Source of the DNA: Acinetobacter sp. ANC 4204
GTDB lineage: Bacteria > Pseudomonadota > Gammaproteobacteria > Pseudomonadales > Moraxellaceae
DNA length: 64,000 bases
Assembly (NCBI RefSeq): GCF_002135205.1
Contig: NZ_NEFZ01000001.1
Location: 496,001 to 560,000, forward strand
Reading direction: 5' to 3'
Position numbers and translations under genes: made by a program. The notes under the pieces are model-generated. The model was not told the origin of the DNA. It saw only the letters and a program-made list of their open reading frames with translations, and made no database searches. Positions 1-8,180 of this stretch are shown one piece after another (the first letter of the stretch is position 1; each line of letters begins with the position of its first letter).

Positions 1-56
1 TTGATGCCTAAACGCATATTTATAAAGCAAACAATTCATTTCTTTATATTATTTAC

Positions 57-85
57 TTGACCCATTTCCCTTTCCTCCCTAAAAT
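57..85 (+). promoter_or_regulatory. Promoter of the first tRNA-Asn pair
   Basis: A -35 box TTGACC (57-62) and a -10 box TAAAAT (80-85) are separated by 17 bases, and the first tRNA begins 11 bases after the -10 box. The TTGACC box recurs in front of the third and fourth copies, so it looks like the family's shared promoter element. Confidence 0.75.
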
Positions 86-96
86 GCGCATCAGAT

Positions 97-172
97 TCTC
101 CAATAGCTCAGTCGGTAGAGCGACGGACTGTTAATCCGCAGGTCCCTGGTTCGAGCCCAGGTTGGAGAGCCA
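97..172 (+). tRNA. tRNA-Asn (GTT), copy 1
   Basis: A 76-base cloverleaf with the acceptor pair TCTCCAA / TTGGAGA, anticodon loop CTGTTAA (anticodon GTT), T-loop GTTCGAGCC and an encoded CCA end. Only 4 bases separate it from copy 2, with no terminator between, so both are probably cut from one transcript. Confidence 0.97.
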
Positions 173-176
173 CTAT

Positions 177-252
177 TCTTCCATAGCTCAGTCGGTAGAG
201 CGACGGACTGTTAATCCGCAGGTCCCTGGTTCGAGCCCAGGTGGAAGAGCCA
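177..252 (+). tRNA. tRNA-Asn (GTT), copy 2, variant acceptor stem
   Basis: The body is identical to the other three copies, but the acceptor arm reads TCTTCCA / TGGAAGA. Both strands of the arm changed together, so all seven pairs remain Watson-Crick. It has no promoter of its own and depends on the promoter in front of copy 1. CCA is encoded. Confidence 0.96.
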
Positions 253-260
253 AGATTCTA

Positions 261-293
261 AAAAGCCCAAGCATAATGACTTGGGCTTTTTTT
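261..293 (+). terminator. Terminator of the tRNA-Asn pair
   Basis: The stem AGCCCAAG / CTTGGGCT is followed by a run of seven T, 9 bases after the CCA end of copy 2. Confidence 0.9.
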
Positions 294-413
294 ATAGATC
301 AACTTTTTCAAACATCAGCGCCTTCTCTTTTGCCTAAAAATGCAGATAAGCCTATCAATCTGCTTAGAAAAAAAACAATTAATCTAAAATTTAGCTTTTT
401 TTGGCTTTGTAAC

Positions 414-441
414 TTGACCCATGTATAAATTTCTCTATACT
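414..441 (+). promoter_or_regulatory. Promoter of tRNA-Asn copy 3
   Basis: TTGACC (414-419) and TATACT (436-441) are separated by 16 bases, and the tRNA starts 11 bases downstream. The arrangement matches that of copy 1. Confidence 0.75.
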
Positions 442-452
442 GCATTTCAGAT

Positions 453-528
453 TCTCCAATAGCTCAGTCGGTAGAGCGACGGACTGTTAATCCGCAGGTC
501 CCTGGTTCGAGCCCAGGTTGGAGAGCCA
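453..528 (+). tRNA. tRNA-Asn (GTT), copy 3
   Basis: Identical in sequence to copy 1 across the full 76 bases including CCA. It has its own promoter and its own terminator. Confidence 0.97.
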
Positions 529-535
529 AATTTTA

Positions 536-567
536 AAAAGCCCAAGCACAATGCCTTGGGCTTTTTT
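536..567 (+). terminator. Terminator of tRNA-Asn copy 3
   Basis: The hairpin GCCCAAG / CTTGGGC is followed by six T. It resembles the terminator after copy 2, consistent with duplication of tRNA plus terminator as a unit. Confidence 0.88.
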
Positions 568-770
568 CTTTTATATCATCAGTGTGCAATCAAGAAACCC
601 ATATCTACTCCTTCTCAATCCATGTTTTCATAGAACTGACCAATACCATTAAATATTAAGCTAAGTTGATGACGCTAAAGATATAGTATTCAGCACAGCT
701 TCGATAAAAGCTAAAGCGTTTATTTTTAAATCATTTAACGTAAATTTCATAAAAATATCAGCGCAAAGAC

Positions 771-799
771 TTGACCCTGCGTGCTTTGGCACATAGAAT
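771..799 (+). promoter_or_regulatory. Promoter of tRNA-Asn copy 4
   Basis: TTGACC (771-776) and TAGAAT (794-799) with a 17-base spacer; the tRNA starts at 810. Confidence 0.72.
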
Positions 800-809
800 G
801 CGTGCAGAT

Positions 810-885
810 TCTCCAATAGCTCAGTCGGTAGAGCGACGGACTGTTAATCCGCAGGTCCCTGGTTCGAGCCCAGGTTGGAGAGCCA
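810..885 (+). tRNA. tRNA-Asn (GTT), copy 4
   Basis: A 76-base cloverleaf identical to copies 1 and 3, with encoded CCA. It lies just upstream of a protein gene and is separated from it by a terminator. Confidence 0.97.
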
Positions 886-894
886 AAATTCTAA

Positions 895-924
895 AAACCC
901 ACTCCATTCGAGTGGGTTTTTTCT
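895..924 (+). terminator. Terminator of tRNA-Asn copy 4
   Basis: Stem AAACCCACT / AGTGGGTTT followed by T-rich DNA, right after the tRNA. Confidence 0.85.
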
Positions 925-941
925 TTGCGATAGAAAATATT

Positions 942-1409
942 GTGTTCAATCTGAGTCAAATCATCTTTTTTATCATCGGCTGCTTCGCCACTATTATCTT
1001 AGTGATGATGGTCTACCCTGACCTGTTTCGCTCTAAGCAAAAATTTTATGCCAAACACGTCATTACGCCGTTTGAACGTAAAATGTTTATTCGCTTAAAA
1101 GAAGCCTTTCCGCGCTATCATATTCTCGCTCAAGTTTCATTTAGTTCGTTGATTACCAGTGATCACTATAAAATACGGGCCAAATTTAACCGTAAAGTTA
1201 CCGATTTTGTTTTATTGAATGAGCAATTGGATGTGGTGGTCATTATTGAGTTGGATGACCCTTCCCACCTAGGCAAAGAACAAGAAGATGCAGAGCGTGA
1301 TGCGATGTTGAATGAAGCAGGTTATATGGTTCTACGTTTTACTGAAATTCCCAGCATACGACAATTACACAAACAACTGGATTATTATGCTTCTGCAAAA
1401 AGCGCATAG
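942..1409 (+). CDS. DUF2726-type membrane-anchored protein
   Basis: The product has one hydrophobic segment near the N terminus (IIFFIIGCFATIILVMMV) followed by a cytosolic domain. That domain carries the DUF2726 pattern: a conserved start around FERKMF, then a nuclease-like core VIIELDDPSH and a lysine-rich end. DUF2726 proteins are related to restriction-endonuclease-fold proteins, but their function is not established. The reading frame runs back through the tRNA, so the start is uncertain. I chose GTG at 942, which keeps the membrane segment; ATG at 1005 is the alternative and would remove most of it. No strong ribosome site precedes either. Confidence 0.7.
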   Translation: MFNLSQIIFFIIGCFATIILVMMVYPDLFRSKQKFYAKHVITPFERKMFIRLKEAFPRYHILAQVSFSSLITSDHYKIRAKFNRKVTDFVLLNEQLDVVVIIELDDPSHLGKEQEDAERDAMLNEAGYMVLRFTEIPSIRQLHKQLDYYASAKSA

Positions 1410-1410
1410 G

Positions 1411-1641
1411 CTAGCGCTCTACTGCTCCACTCGCCTTTTGTTCTGCTAATCGCTTTTCAGCCGCCATTTTTTCTTGAATGAGTTGCTGCTGCTTCTCTTT
1501 AATCCGTTGATATTCAGCCTGGTTTTTCGCATCACTTTTTACTGCTACATAGGCCATCGTCAAAATAAAAAGCGGGATCACAATTCCTAGACTTGCCACC
1601 AGTATGACTTTTGGGCTTAATTTATTTGCTGATTTCACCAT
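1411..1641 (-). CDS. Small single-pass membrane protein with coiled-coil tail
   Basis: This 76-residue product is not a recognised family. It has a short basic N terminus (MVKSANKLSPK), one transmembrane segment (about residues 11-33), and a charged helical tail rich in Lys, Gln and Glu that would form a coiled coil. ATG at 1641 is preceded by AGG six bases upstream; a GTG 18 bases further out is the alternative. It converges with the DUF2726 gene, leaving one base between their stop codons. The layout suggests an inner-membrane protein with a cytosolic or periplasmic helix; no function can be assigned. Confidence 0.6.
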   Translation of the reverse strand: MVKSANKLSPKVILVASLGIVIPLFILTMAYVAVKSDAKNQAEYQRIKEKQQQLIQEKMAAEKRLAEQKASGAVER

Positions 1642-1691
1642 AATAAGCCTATTTTTCACATATTAAAATTTCAATGGGCCAACACTATAAC

Positions 1692-1720
1692 AAAAAGAGC
1701 CTTAATCATGAGGCTCTTTC
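1692..1720 (-). terminator. Possible terminator between small membrane protein and hydrolase
   Basis: Stem AAAGAGCCT / AGGCTCTTT lies between the end of the hydrolase gene and the upstream side of the small membrane gene. Read on the minus strand it ends in a T-run. Its position upstream of the 1411-1641 gene means it would terminate the hydrolase transcript. Confidence 0.75.
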
Positions 1721-1744
1721 TACAATCAAATCATTCCATCTATA

Positions 1745-3199
1745 CTATGATGGCACGATACCTGTGCAATGTTGGTTGCTACTCGCATCTTTTTCTGCAT
1801 CAGTTAACACTATACCTGTCCCCGCAGACATATAAGTCTGTATAAAATCAACCGCATTTGCATTTTGACAAACAATAGCTTGGGTGTGACTCGCATTCGG
1901 TACAATCGTTAATTTATAACCATCAGCATAAGCCTGTTGTGGGAAGTAGCTGGTCGCGTTCGCTTTCATGTTTGCATATAAGGCTTGTGTTACCACAGGC
2001 AGTACGGCTTGATCATTTGCACCTTGAATAATAAATACAGGAGTTTTAATCACTTTCGCAGCAGTCGCATTAGTTGCAGGCTGATTATCAACCAAGAATT
2101 TCTGAACCACTGGATCTGATTTCATTTTATTTAAATCAATACCATACTGTGAAGTCCAATGGGTTGGATCTGCCAAAAACTCTACAACGCCAGCTTTAAA
2201 TTGTTCTTGTAATCCATTGGCACTATTCGGTTCTGGATAACTCAAACAGGCACCATCATCACCATTACGACCATACGCACTTTCTGCAATATCAGCAGCA
2301 TCAGCGGTAAAGATATTTTTTAAATCATAATCAGGTTGATACGCTTTAATACCTGAGCTTGCCAGTGCTGCATAAGCCAAAAGTTCAGCATAACCATCTG
2401 CAATTTGATCAATTGTCGCTTGTCCTTGTTCTGCTGTAATGATCTTGTTTGCAACTGCATAACGAACCTGTTGTAATTGCTCATCTAACCTATTAAGACC
2501 ATGTGCTTTGGGCACGCCATTCGTATCCAGATTAAACTGTGGATCAAGATAAATTTGAATAATTTGCCCTAGACTAGATGCAGGTGCACCTGCTACTGCC
2601 CCCTTATAAGTTGTATCTGTATTGGCAAATTCTGCTGTACCCAAAGAAGCATGCCCACCTTGTGATTGACCAATCGACATCCAAGCGCCATTTAACTGCT
2701 TACCGTAATGCTCTTTTGCCGCTTTTACCGCTGCAATTGCGGAATTAGCCTGACTAGATAAGTTCAAATAAGGATGTACACCTGGTGTACCCAACCCCTC
2801 ATAATCAGGGGCAACAATGACATAACCTGCAGCCAATAAGCTATTTGCTAAAATTTTGAAGCGAGGATGAATGACGTTTTTACTTGGGGCACAATCATCT
2901 GCACCTCCAACCGTTCCATGCTCCCAGACCACCACACGATAACCATCTTTAGGTTGAGTTACCTGTGGAAATAAAACCATTGCCGTTGCGGTCGCTGTCT
3001 TCCCCTGCACATTCGTCAGGTTATAAGTCATGACTTTAATAGATGAACTATTTTCCACGGTATCTAAAGCATAGTTCCCTTCAGACACATAGCTTGATTG
3101 TTGATGTGAACTAGACGAATTGTCATCATCATTACAAGCGGTTAAAGACAGTGTTGAAACAGCAACTGTCAGGGCTAAAGCTATTTTCGAATGTTTCAT
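1745..3199 (-). CDS. Lipoprotein alpha/beta hydrolase (secretory lipase-like)
   Basis: The product begins with a lipoprotein signal peptide ending LSLTACNDDD, so it should be cut before Cys and anchored to a membrane facing the periplasm or outside. The body is an alpha/beta hydrolase: oxyanion region VVVWEHGTVGG, nucleophile elbow GQSQGGHAS with Ser in GxSxG, and late acid and histidine candidates in IIQGANDQAV and VPNASHTQA. Organisation and length (about 484 residues) resemble secretory lipase (LIP-type) proteins; the substrate is unknown. ATG at 3199 is chosen because AAGGA stands 6 bases upstream. It is a single-gene unit followed by a terminator. Confidence 0.85.
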   Translation of the reverse strand: MKHSKIALALTVAVSTLSLTACNDDDNSSSSHQQSSYVSEGNYALDTVENSSSIKVMTYNLTNVQGKTATATAMVLFPQVTQPKDGYRVVVWEHGTVGGADDCAPSKNVIHPRFKILANSLLAAGYVIVAPDYEGLGTPGVHPYLNLSSQANSAIAAVKAAKEHYGKQLNGAWMSIGQSQGGHASLGTAEFANTDTTYKGAVAGAPASSLGQIIQIYLDPQFNLDTNGVPKAHGLNRLDEQLQQVRYAVANKIITAEQGQATIDQIADGYAELLAYAALASSGIKAYQPDYDLKNIFTADAADIAESAYGRNGDDGACLSYPEPNSANGLQEQFKAGVVEFLADPTHWTSQYGIDLNKMKSDPVVQKFLVDNQPATNATAAKVIKTPVFIIQGANDQAVLPVVTQALYANMKANATSYFPQQAYADGYKLTIVPNASHTQAIVCQNANAVDFIQTYMSAGTGIVLTDAEKDASSNQHCTGIVPS

Positions 3200-3261
3200 A
3201 AAATATCCTTTTTTGATCATTGTTTTTTAAGCATGAAACTACATGCCATTTTATTAAGGCA

Positions 3262-3293
3262 TAAAAAAAGCACCCTGTATAGGATGCTTTTTG
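3262..3293 (-). terminator. Terminator of the ubiC-ubiA operon
   Basis: AAAGCATCC / GGGTGCTTTTTTT read on the minus strand, starting 15 bases after the ubiA stop. Confidence 0.88.
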
Positions 3294-3307
3294 AACAAAA
3301 GTTTATT

Positions 3308-4189
3308 TTAAATATTTAATTCTAAAAAGATTCCAACAAAAATAATCAAACCTACCCAACGATTATGACGAAATGCCCAAAAACAACGCTGTGGATTTTT
3401 GTCTCTGGTTTTAGTCCATTGGTAAAGAAAATCCAGCATAACCATAAATAATGCTATTAAACCAAACGGTATCAATAAACTTTCTAAGTAAAGTGCCGTC
3501 CCAATTAAGACAACACTCGCAACTTGTAATAGCGCAATAATTTGAATATCAAAACGACCAAATAGGATGGCTGTTGATTTCACCCCAATTTTTAAATCAT
3601 ATTCACGGTCAGTGATTGCATACTGAGTATCGTAAGCAACTGTCCAAGCAAGATTGCCAAAATACAATAACCAACATGTAAGGCCTAAAGGCTCTCCAAC
3701 AGCGGTATAGGCCATAGGAATTGACCATGAAAATGCCGCACCCAAAAACACCTGTGGCAAATGGGTATAGCGCTTCATAAAAGGATAAATAAAGGCAAGG
3801 AACAACGCGCCAAAGGAGCAATAGAACGTTTCAATTGGTAAAAACAACAACATACAAGCACTAGCGAAAACCAAAGCTAAAAACACATAAATTGCTTCTT
3901 TAGCGCTAATAATCCCTGTTGCTAATGGACGTGTCTTGGTGCGTTCTACATGTGCATCAACTTTACGGTCAGCAAAATCATTGATGGCACAGCCTGCTGC
4001 ACGCATAAAAATTGTGCCTAAAATCATCGGAATTAAGATGTTTAGAGTCGGCATACCTCGGTTAGCAATCCATAATGCCCACATGGTGGGCCAAAATACC
4101 AACTCCGTACCAATTGGCTTGTCAAAACGACATAAATAATAATAGGCTTCTAAACGTTCACGCCAAGTAATCTGATGTGCAGCGGTCAT
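3308..4189 (-). CDS. ubiA: 4-hydroxybenzoate octaprenyltransferase UbiA
   Basis: UbiA joins a polyprenyl diphosphate to 4-hydroxybenzoate, the second committed step of ubiquinone synthesis, in the inner membrane. The 293-residue protein has the two aspartate-rich motifs of the family: NDFADRKVD (from residue 70, with RTKTRPLATG after it) and DREYDLKIG (about residue 195), and repeated hydrophobic helices throughout. Its ATG overlaps the ubiC stop by four bases (ATGA), so the two are translationally coupled and the UbiC product feeds UbiA directly. Length is normal for the family. Confidence 0.97.
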   Translation of the reverse strand: MTAAHQITWRERLEAYYYLCRFDKPIGTELVFWPTMWALWIANRGMPTLNILIPMILGTIFMRAAGCAINDFADRKVDAHVERTKTRPLATGIISAKEAIYVFLALVFASACMLLFLPIETFYCSFGALFLAFIYPFMKRYTHLPQVFLGAAFSWSIPMAYTAVGEPLGLTCWLLYFGNLAWTVAYDTQYAITDREYDLKIGVKSTAILFGRFDIQIIALLQVASVVLIGTALYLESLLIPFGLIALFMVMLDFLYQWTKTRDKNPQRCFWAFRHNRWVGLIIFVGIFLELNI

Positions 4190-4671
4190 GACTGTCCTTC
4201 ACTTGCTGAATTTTGCTTCTGCAAGAACTGTTCAAAGCTCGCTAAAAACGTTTCTTGAACAATAAACTTGCAGCCATGCCAAGTATAACAGCTCTGTCTT
4301 GTCCAGCCATCATCCAACCAAATAACACGGCGTTCACATGCTGGATTGGTACGCTGAAATAAAAACCAACCTATAGGTTTTTTTCCAATATGTTTAAATA
4401 GTCGAGCACGACCTTGTAAACTTAAAATCGGAAAAATACTTTTAGCTTTAACCCAAGGCTCTGCATCACTGCCATATAAAAAACTTTCTCGCACCCATGA
4501 AATATGCTGATACGGCATATTCATCCATTTAGCATCAATAAATTGAAGACGCTGAAAATGCTCTTTGGTAGGTTGAACCCTAAACGCTCCATCTGCCAAA
4601 TCCGTTAGTTGTTGCGTAAGTGAACCCGAAGCATATAACCATGTTTTTAGTTCCGTTGGAATCTGCTGCAT
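4186..4671 (-). CDS. ubiC: Chorismate lyase UbiC
   Basis: UbiC cleaves chorismate to 4-hydroxybenzoate plus pyruvate, the first step of ubiquinone synthesis. The sequence shows the family's features: WLYASGSLTQQL near the N terminus, the conserved RESFLYG segment, and RRVIWLDDGW near the end. ATG at 4671 (MQQIPTEL) is preferred because AGGTAGG precedes it closely; an in-frame ATG 33 bases upstream lacks this. Length, 161 residues, fits the family. It is the first gene of the ubiC-ubiA operon and overlaps ubiA by four bases. Confidence 0.92.
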   Translation of the reverse strand: MQQIPTELKTWLYASGSLTQQLTDLADGAFRVQPTKEHFQRLQFIDAKWMNMPYQHISWVRESFLYGSDAEPWVKAKSIFPILSLQGRARLFKHIGKKPIGWFLFQRTNPACERRVIWLDDGWTRQSCYTWHGCKFIVQETFLASFEQFLQKQNSASEGQS

Positions 4672-4757
4672 AAGCCTACCTGTACCATTGATTTTACTGC
4701 GCACTTCACGCTTATTGAGTTATGAAAATGCCTTTGATGCTATTCTAAGATCAGCCA

Positions 4758-5033
4758 CTAACAATTATCTGTCTTTGCAATGGTTTCAAATGTACCTTGT
4801 GGTGTTTTCACTAAAATAAAACCTTCGGCACTCAAATAAAAACTTTGGGGATAATCATAATCCAATGCCAACTCAGGGCTTTTCAATGCAACAAACTCTG
4901 CCTGCTTATAACCTTCAGAGGTACGACCAACTTCGATATACGTCACCATCGAAAAATTTAACTTAAACCCTTTGTCATGATTCTTAGGGTCAACCCAAGG
5001 ATAAAAACTGGTGTGCTTCTTACGTTGTGCCAT
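4758..5033 (-). CDS. Small hypothetical protein
   Basis: This product of about 91 residues is not recognised. It is soluble in composition, starts with a basic patch (MAQRKKHTSFYPWVD) and contains alternating hydrophobic and polar stretches typical of a small beta-rich fold (FVALKSPELALDYDYPQSFYL). ATG at 5033 follows GAGAGTG; two further in-frame ATGs lie 9 and 12 bases upstream. It sits between glnA and ubiC, all on the same strand, but a terminator separates it from glnA. Confidence 0.6.
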   Translation of the reverse strand: MAQRKKHTSFYPWVDPKNHDKGFKLNFSMVTYIEVGRTSEGYKQAEFVALKSPELALDYDYPQSFYLSAEGFILVKTPQGTFETIAKTDNC

Positions 5034-5071
5034 CACTCTCATCACTTTTTTTCAAGTTAAACAGATGATAC

Positions 5072-5103
5072 AAAAAAACCCGCGACTAACGCGGGTTTTT
5101 TTC
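5072..5103. terminator. Terminator of glnA
   Basis: Perfect stem AAACCCGCG / CGCGGGTTT with a T-run on both strands. It lies 20 bases after the glnA stop and upstream of the small hypothetical gene. Confidence 0.92.
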
Positions 5104-5122
5104 AGTGAAATTCAGTTCAGAA

Positions 5123-6538
5123 TTACAAGCTGTAGTACATATCAAATTCAACTGGGTGAGTTGTCGTATTCAAGCGACGCACTTCTTCAGTTTTAAGTTC
5201 GATATATGCATCAAGCATTTCTTTAGTGAATACACCACCTTTCAGTAAGAATTCATGATCCGCTTGAAGCGCTTCAAGAGCCATATCTAGGCTGTGCGCA
5301 ACTGTAGGGATTTTTGCTTCTTCTTCTGGAGGAAGATCATATAAGTTCTTGTCAGCAGCTTCACCTGGGTGAATCTTGTTTTGAATACCGTCGATACCCG
5401 CCATCAATAATGCTGCGAAACCTAAGTACGGGTTCATCATTGGATCTGGGAAACGAGCTTCAATACGTTTGCCTTTCGGGCTAGAAACGTAAGGAATACG
5501 GATAGAAGCAGAACGGTTACGTGCTGAGTAAGCAAGCATAATTGGTGCTTCGAAGTGTGGAACTAAACGCTTGTACGAGTTAGTAGAAGGGTTAGTAATT
5601 GCGTTCAATGCGCGAGCATGCTTGATTACACCACCGATGAAGTAAAGCGCCATCTCAGAAAGACCAGCATATTCATCACCAGCAAACAAGTTCTTGCCAT
5701 CTTTAGAGATAGACATGTGAACGTGCATACCAGAACCGTTATCACCCACCATTGGTTTAGGCATGAAAGTTGCGGTTTTTGCATATTGGTGTGCAACGTT
5801 CCAAACAGCATATTTGAACTGTTGTACTTCGTCTGCTTTACGAACCATTGTATTGAAGCTTACACCAATTTCTAACTGGCAAGATGCAACTTCGTGGTGA
5901 TGTACTTCTACACGACCTGGGCCCATGATGTCTTCAATACGTGCACACATATCAGCACGCATGTCATGTGAAGAGTCAACTGGAGGAACTGGGAAATAAC
6001 CACCTTTCACACGTGGACGGTGACCAGAGTTACCTGATTCGTAATCTTTACCTGTAGACCAAGCAGCTTCTTCCGCGATCAATGTATGGCGTGCGCCAGA
6101 CATGTCAACTTCCCACTTCACTTCGTCAAATACGAAGAATTCTGGTTCAGGACCAAAGAATGCAGTATCACCAATACCTGTCGATTTTAGGTATTCTTCA
6201 GCACGGCGAGCAATCGAACGTGGATCACGGTCATAACCTTGACCAGTTGATGGTTCGATAACATCACAAGTAACAACTACTGTTGGCTCAGCGAAGAATG
6301 GGTCAATAAAACCAGTTGCAGCATCTGGGCGTAAGATCATGTCTGATGCTTCAATGCCTTTCCAACCCGCAATTGAAGAACCATCAAACATTTTACCGTC
6401 TTCAAAAGTATCTTCATCGATAGTATCTGCTGGGTAAGTTACGTGTTGCTCTTTACCCTTCGTATCCGTAAAACGGAAATCGACCCATTTTGCACCACTT
6501 TCTTGGATGAGTTGTAGGACCTTATTCGCCATGCTCAT
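5123..6538 (-). CDS. glnA: Glutamine synthetase, type I
   Basis: GlnA condenses glutamate and ammonium to glutamine using ATP in the cytosol and is the main ammonium-assimilating enzyme. The 471-residue length is typical of class I-beta enzymes. Visible signatures are [11 protein letters not shown], the ammonium and metal-binding stretch GSGMHVHMS, the ATP site [10 protein letters not shown] with NRSASIRIP, and the adenylylation site NLYDLPPEE (Tyr about 400), so activity is probably controlled by GlnE adenylylation. GGAG stands five bases before ATG at 6538. The gene is followed by its own terminator. Confidence 0.98.
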   Translation of the reverse strand: MSMANKVLQLIQESGAKWVDFRFTDTKGKEQHVTYPADTIDEDTFEDGKMFDGSSIAGWKGIEASDMILRPDAATGFIDPFFAEPTVVVTCDVIEPSTGQGYDRDPRSIARRAEEYLKSTGIGDTAFFGPEPEFFVFDEVKWEVDMSGARHTLIAEEAAWSTGKDYESGNSGHRPRVKGGYFPVPPVDSSHDMRADMCARIEDIMGPGRVEVHHHEVASCQLEIGVSFNTMVRKADEVQQFKYAVWNVAHQYAKTATFMPKPMVGDNGSGMHVHMSISKDGKNLFAGDEYAGLSEMALYFIGGVIKHARALNAITNPSTNSYKRLVPHFEAPIMLAYSARNRSASIRIPYVSSPKGKRIEARFPDPMMNPYLGFAALLMAGIDGIQNKIHPGEAADKNLYDLPPEEEAKIPTVAHSLDMALEALQADHEFLLKGGVFTKEMLDAYIELKTEEVRRLNTTTHPVEFDMYYSL

Positions 6539-7282
6539 TTTACTCCGATGATTTTTTGTTGCACTCTTCAGTGCGTGTTAGTAGTTGGTTCTTTTAAAGC
6601 AATTACCGTACCAACTTTAAAAAGCTTAGCTAAAATGTTGAATTCCTTATTAGAATAACCGTTTTGAAGCGTTTGCTTTTACTCTATTATACTGAGCTAA
6701 AAACTAAATGCACCATATTCACGCATGCTTCATGATATTTAATCTAAAAGATTTTCAGCATGATTCATAATGGTGCGTTTTTGTATTTTCTGTGCTTTTT
6801 TTACTCATTTTTTCTAAAATATGCGAGTATATCGTCCATTATTTTGATCTTTATTTCTATATATTGCACATATTTCCAAATGAAGATTATCTAAAAAAAA
6901 TTGCATATTGATTACAAGTATATGTTTTTATATGAAATAAAAAAACAACAAAGCATCATACACAAGTAGCTACAAGCCGAATAGTTCAGTCTATTCAAAA
7001 AAATATGCTCTGTTTTGGTGACATTTTACTGGTGATTGAACTGTGCTTACACCTTCACTCTACTTTATCGCCATTCACACACCAAAATCACACATAAAAT
7101 CAAGTCCAGTTGCTGTTTGCCCCAAGACTATAATGAAAACATTCACAAAGCAGACAATAGACTGAATTATACAAATTTCATAAGCACTTTCGCCCTACCA
7201 TTAAGCTCGCTTTGCATAGTGAGATACAACAACATCAATAAAAAAATCGACATTTAGCCAAGCATTTGACCGATATAAAATG
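6539..7282. other. Long glnA upstream region without a gene
   Basis: About 740 bases of AT-rich DNA. It contains the candidate glnA -10 box, the paired GCACCAT (6710-6716) and ATGGTGC (6770-6776) half-sites, and a short inverted repeat GAATAG / CTATTC (6979-6996). A 73-codon open frame at 7036-7257 has no ribosome site and looks non-coding. The right end passes into decayed phage-like sequence. Confidence 0.6.
6686..6691 (-). promoter_or_regulatory. Candidate -10 box of glnA
   Basis: TATAAT on the minus strand, about 148 bases before the glnA start. No good -35 box stands 17 bases upstream (GGTGCA occupies that place), which would suit a promoter needing an activator. Confidence 0.4.
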
Positions 7283-7690
7283 AAATTTCAGCTTTGAGTA
7301 GAGCAACATCTATTTCTTCAATATATATTTTTGAGTACAAGCCTCTTTGGCTTTATCGCGATGAACTTTGACCAGCACATAATCATTTTCTTTCCATGTC
7401 GCCAGTGGTTGTACTTCACTGCTATAAATACCCTTTGTTATTCAGGTTGAAACTCGCAGTAAACTTATCTGTACTATGGGACGCAAATACTTTTTTAAGT
7501 ACCCCCAAATTCATACTGTAGCCATCATCTACGGTTTTATCGCTAACGTTATAGACCAATGACCAGTATGGGCGAGCCAGCTCGATTTCTATTCTGTTCA
7601 TACTATTGACTTCAGTTTTTTAAATATTTTTGTCTATACCTAAAGCAAAAATAGTTATTCAAATTTTTCTTGTAGCTCTCAGTTGAAACA
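7283..7690 (-). pseudogene. Broken second copy of the secreted protein at 8181-8900
   Basis: On the minus strand this stretch aligns base for base, with scattered substitutions, to the C-terminal half of the intact gene at 8181-8900. Both copies contain the shared segments YKKNLNNY / NKNLKDY, ARPYWSLVY and WKENDY(A/V)LVKVHRDKA. Here the frame is destroyed: CAA has become TAA before the KTEVNS equivalent, a two-base AT insertion shifts the end (KYI...), and a further frame change lies near 7640. The N-terminal half is missing and is replaced by the DUF2280 remnant. Confidence 0.85.
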
Positions 7691-8100
7691 TTGGAATTTA
7701 AAGTCTCGATTGGCTTGCCATCTTTGCCCGTGATCTCTTGCTTTGTTACACGGCCATCCGTTTCTTGGAAGGCTTGTTTCAGTAAATTCTGTTTAAGCCC
7801 TTTGTTTTTCCTGAATCATCGTACATACCTTGAAGCTCTTTAAGGCGAAATGCCTTGTTAGCTATCGCAATGTCTTCGATATTTGCTCGGAAGTCTTTGC
7901 ATGTGCGGGTAAACAAGTCTTTTAATTTCTTACTGAGATTTCGACCTGCAACCTTGGTTGGGTCATAAAGTGCTACCTGTTGGCGTGTGATTTCAATCTT
8001 ATATTCTTGCTTTACAGCTTTTACTACTTGTTGAGGGAGTTTCAAAGTATGCAAAATACTGAATTATAAACATTTTTACAGGATCATTAAGTGCTACCAT
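7690..8100 (-). pseudogene. Frameshifted phage DUF2280 gene
   Basis: The start (MVALNDPVKMFIIQYFAYFETPS) and the body (QVVKAVKQEYKIEITRQQV, DPTKVAGRNLSKK, IAIANKAFRLKELQ) match DUF2280, a family found in Acinetobacter prophages next to terminase genes and probably a small-terminase-like or DNA-binding protein. One extra A after the ETPS codons (about 8045) breaks the frame; removing it restores ETPSQVVKAV. A second shift near 7790 precedes an in-frame tail (NLLKQAFQETDGRVTKQEIT) that also fits the family. The 5' part from ATG 8100 and the 91-codon open middle cannot be translated together, so the gene is dead. The 3' end runs directly into the other broken gene. Confidence 0.85.
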
Positions 8101-8136
8101 AAATACCCCTTTATATAGCTACGTATAACAAGATAG

Positions 8137-8166
8137 CCAAAAAAGACCGGCGATTGCCGATCTCTT
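8137..8166 (-). terminator. Terminator of the secreted-protein gene
   Basis: GATCGGC / GCCGGTC hairpin followed by six T on the minus strand, just after the stop codon at 8181. Confidence 0.75.
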
Positions 8167-8180
8167 TTACTTAAATCACT

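Noticed and set aside
162..428. Open frame running across tRNA-Asn copy 2.
   Set aside because: It is made of tRNA and terminator sequence, with no ribosome site and no protein-like composition.
97..885. Repeated near-identical 76-base units looked at first like a repeat array or CRISPR-like element.
   Set aside because: Each unit folds as a complete tRNA-Asn with anticodon GTT and CCA, and the spacers differ in length and hold promoters and terminators.
6539..6780. Sigma-54 promoter for glnA.
   Set aside because: No GG-N10-GC pair of the TGGCAC/TTGCA type was found at a useful distance on the minus strand.
7036..7257. 73-codon open frame in the glnA upstream region.
   Set aside because: No ribosome site, odd composition, no recognisable domain; lies in AT-rich spacer.
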